Assembly (NCBI GenBank): GCA_947374485.1
Contig: CANCCF010000137.1
Coordinates: 1-10,904 of the forward strand
DNA length: 10,904 nucleotides
Source: Comamonadaceae bacterium
Lineage (GTDB): Bacteria > Pseudomonadota > Gammaproteobacteria > Burkholderiales > Burkholderiaceae_C
Direction of reading: 5' to 3'
Of this stretch, positions 9,869 to 10,904 are shown piece by piece (position 1 is the stretch's first letter; every line of letters starts with the position of its first letter). The position numbers were made by a program, and so were the translations under genes. The notes beneath the pieces were generated by a model. The model saw only the letters and a program-made list of their open reading frames with translations. It had not been told where the DNA came from and made no database searches.

Positions 9869-10904
9869 ATGCACACCCTGCACTTCCACAAAGGCCGCGG
9901 TACTGGCTCCAACATGGGCTCGCGCTTTGACGCATTCACGCGCGAGGCATTGGCACCGGAGCAACAGGACTGGCCCGGTGAAGATGCCACCGAGAACGAC
10001 GAACCCGCGCGGCCCAAGACCGTGGTGGTGCAGCAAAGGGCGCGCTCCATCATCAGCCGCAACCAGTCGCCCGACCTTGGCTTTGACCAAAGCATCAACC
10101 CCTACCAGGGCTGCGAGCATGGCTGTGTGTATTGCTATGCGCGGCCCACCCATGCCTACCTCGGCTTGTCGCCTGGGCTGGACTTTGAGACGCAGATTTT
10201 TGCCAAGGTGAATGCGGCCGAGCTGCTGCGTTCCGAGCTGGCCAAGCCGGGCTACACGCCGGGCCTGATCGTGCTGGGCGCCAATACCGACCCGTACCAA
10301 CCCACAGAGCGCAAGCTGGGCATCACCCGCGCCGTGCTGGAGGTGCTGGCCGCGTGCCAACTGCCAGTGGGCATCATCACCAAGAATGCGCTGGTCACGC
10401 GCGACCTGGACTTGCTGGGGCCCATGGCGGCCAAGGGTCTGGTGCGGGTGTGCATCTCGCTCACCACGCTGGACCACGCCCTGGCCCGCAAGCTGGACCC
10501 ACGCGCCAGTTCGCCCACCAGCCGCCTGCAAGCCATGCAGACGCTGGCCGAGGCGGGCATTCCGGTGGCGGTGTTCGCCTCACCCATGATTCCGGCCATC
10601 AACGATGTGGAGCTGGAAAAGATTTTGCAGGCCTCGGCCGATGCCGGTGCCCTGTACGCGAGCTACGTGCTCTTGCGTCTGCCTCTGGAGGTGCGCGACC
10701 TGTTTGTGCAGTGGCTGCAGCAGCACTTTCCGCTGCGCGCCGAGCACGTGATGCACCGGGTGCAGGAGATGCGTGGAGGTAAAGACTACGAGGCCGACTT
10801 CGCCAGCCGCATGAAGGGCCGCGGCCTGTTGGCCGAGCTGCGGGCGCAGCGCTTGCGCATTGCGCTCAAACGCTATGGGCTGCAACCGCTGCCCCGGGCG
10901 GTGG
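9869..10904 (+). CDS. PA0069 family radical SAM protein (partial, runs off window)
   Basis: 345 codons are visible with no stop before the window end. The [4Fe-4S]-binding CxxxCxxC motif is C82-EHG-C86-VY-C89, following SINPYQG. Upstream, QQRARSIISRNQSPDLGFD is the family's conserved lead-in; downstream, LIVLGANTDPYQPTERKLGITRAVLEVL and PVGIITKNALVTRDLDLL complete the TIM-barrel core. The family resembles spore photoproduct lyase but its substrate is unknown; it is a cytoplasmic iron-sulfur enzyme that cleaves S-adenosylmethionine. The ATG lies two bases after the intI stop (TAG-CC-ATG), so it may be co-transcribed with intI. No separate ribosome-binding site is clear, other than purines at the intI end. 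Confidence 0.9.
   Translation, partial: MHTLHFHKGRGTGSNMGSRFDAFTREALAPEQQDWPGEDATENDEPARPKTVVVQQRARSIISRNQSPDLGFDQSINPYQGCEHGCVYCYARPTHAYLGLSPGLDFETQIFAKVNAAELLRSELAKPGYTPGLIVLGANTDPYQPTERKLGITRAVLEVLAACQLPVGIITKNALVTRDLDLLGPMAAKGLVRVCISLTTLDHALARKLDPRASSPTSRLQAMQTLAEAGIPVAVFASPMIPAINDVELEKILQASADAGALYASYVLLRLPLEVRDLFVQWLQQHFPLRAEHVMHRVQEMRGGKDYEADFASRMKGRGLLAELRAQRLRIALKRYGLQPLPRAV

Noticed and set aside
9794..10531. 245-codon minus-strand frame opposite the radical SAM gene
   Set aside because: The + strand carries CxxxCxxC and continuous family similarity; the minus product shows no recognisable domain.

Overview
This window holds a chromosomal integron in what looks like a betaproteobacterial chromosome. 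The GC-rich coding style and the IntI1-like integrase next to a PA0069-family radical SAM gene suggest a relative of the Comamonadaceae. That placement is an inference; no rRNA or other taxonomic marker is present.

Layout. (1) Bases 14-3322 are ordinary accessory chromosome: an MFS transporter on the + strand, converging on a minus-strand block of DUF1801, DUF4188, SRPBCC (AHSA1-like) and DHFR/RibD-type genes. (2) Bases 3343-3840 are the worn distal end of the integron: a glyoxalase/VOC gene that has lost its 3' third, and a last attC whose R' side has decayed. (3) Bases 3842-8717 are the cassette array, all genes on the minus strand, read away from the integrase. (4) Bases 8718-8845 hold attI, the intI promoter and a perfect LexA box. 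(5) Bases 8838-9866 are intI on the + strand, divergent from the cassettes as usual for integrons. (6) From 9869, two bases after the intI stop, a radical SAM gene runs off the window.

Cassettes, from attI outwards: A, unknown 116-aa protein; B, GNAT acetyltransferase; C, small membrane protein; D, DUF4279 protein; E, BrnT-BrnA toxin-antitoxin (TA); F, TumE-like toxin with a winged-helix antitoxin; G, BrnT with a non-BrnA antitoxin; H, HicA-HicB fused by deletion to a decapitated brnT and an intact BrnA-family gene. Half of the cassettes carry toxin-antitoxin pairs, as expected of a sedentary chromosomal array, where they stabilise it against cassette loss. I fixed the boundaries with one internal rule: the core site (R') that opens each cassette should be the exact reverse complement of the inverse core (R'') that closes it. 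This holds for seven cassettes (A-G), and H also closes with the matching R''. It holds even for cassette F, whose core is the non-canonical GTTCTGC.

The most interesting feature is that two attC sites (4674-4737 and 6011-6074) are translated. They lie inside the 3' ends of two unrelated antitoxin genes, in the same frame, and encode the same kind of basic tail (LTGR....RKRVAA). In cassette E the frame runs across the cassette junction. A canonical GTTA core would supply the stop codon there, but the odd core of cassette F removes it, so the BrnA C-terminus depends on which cassette lies next to it.

No stretch longer than 300 bases lacks a gene. No tRNA, rRNA, CRISPR array or insertion sequence was seen.
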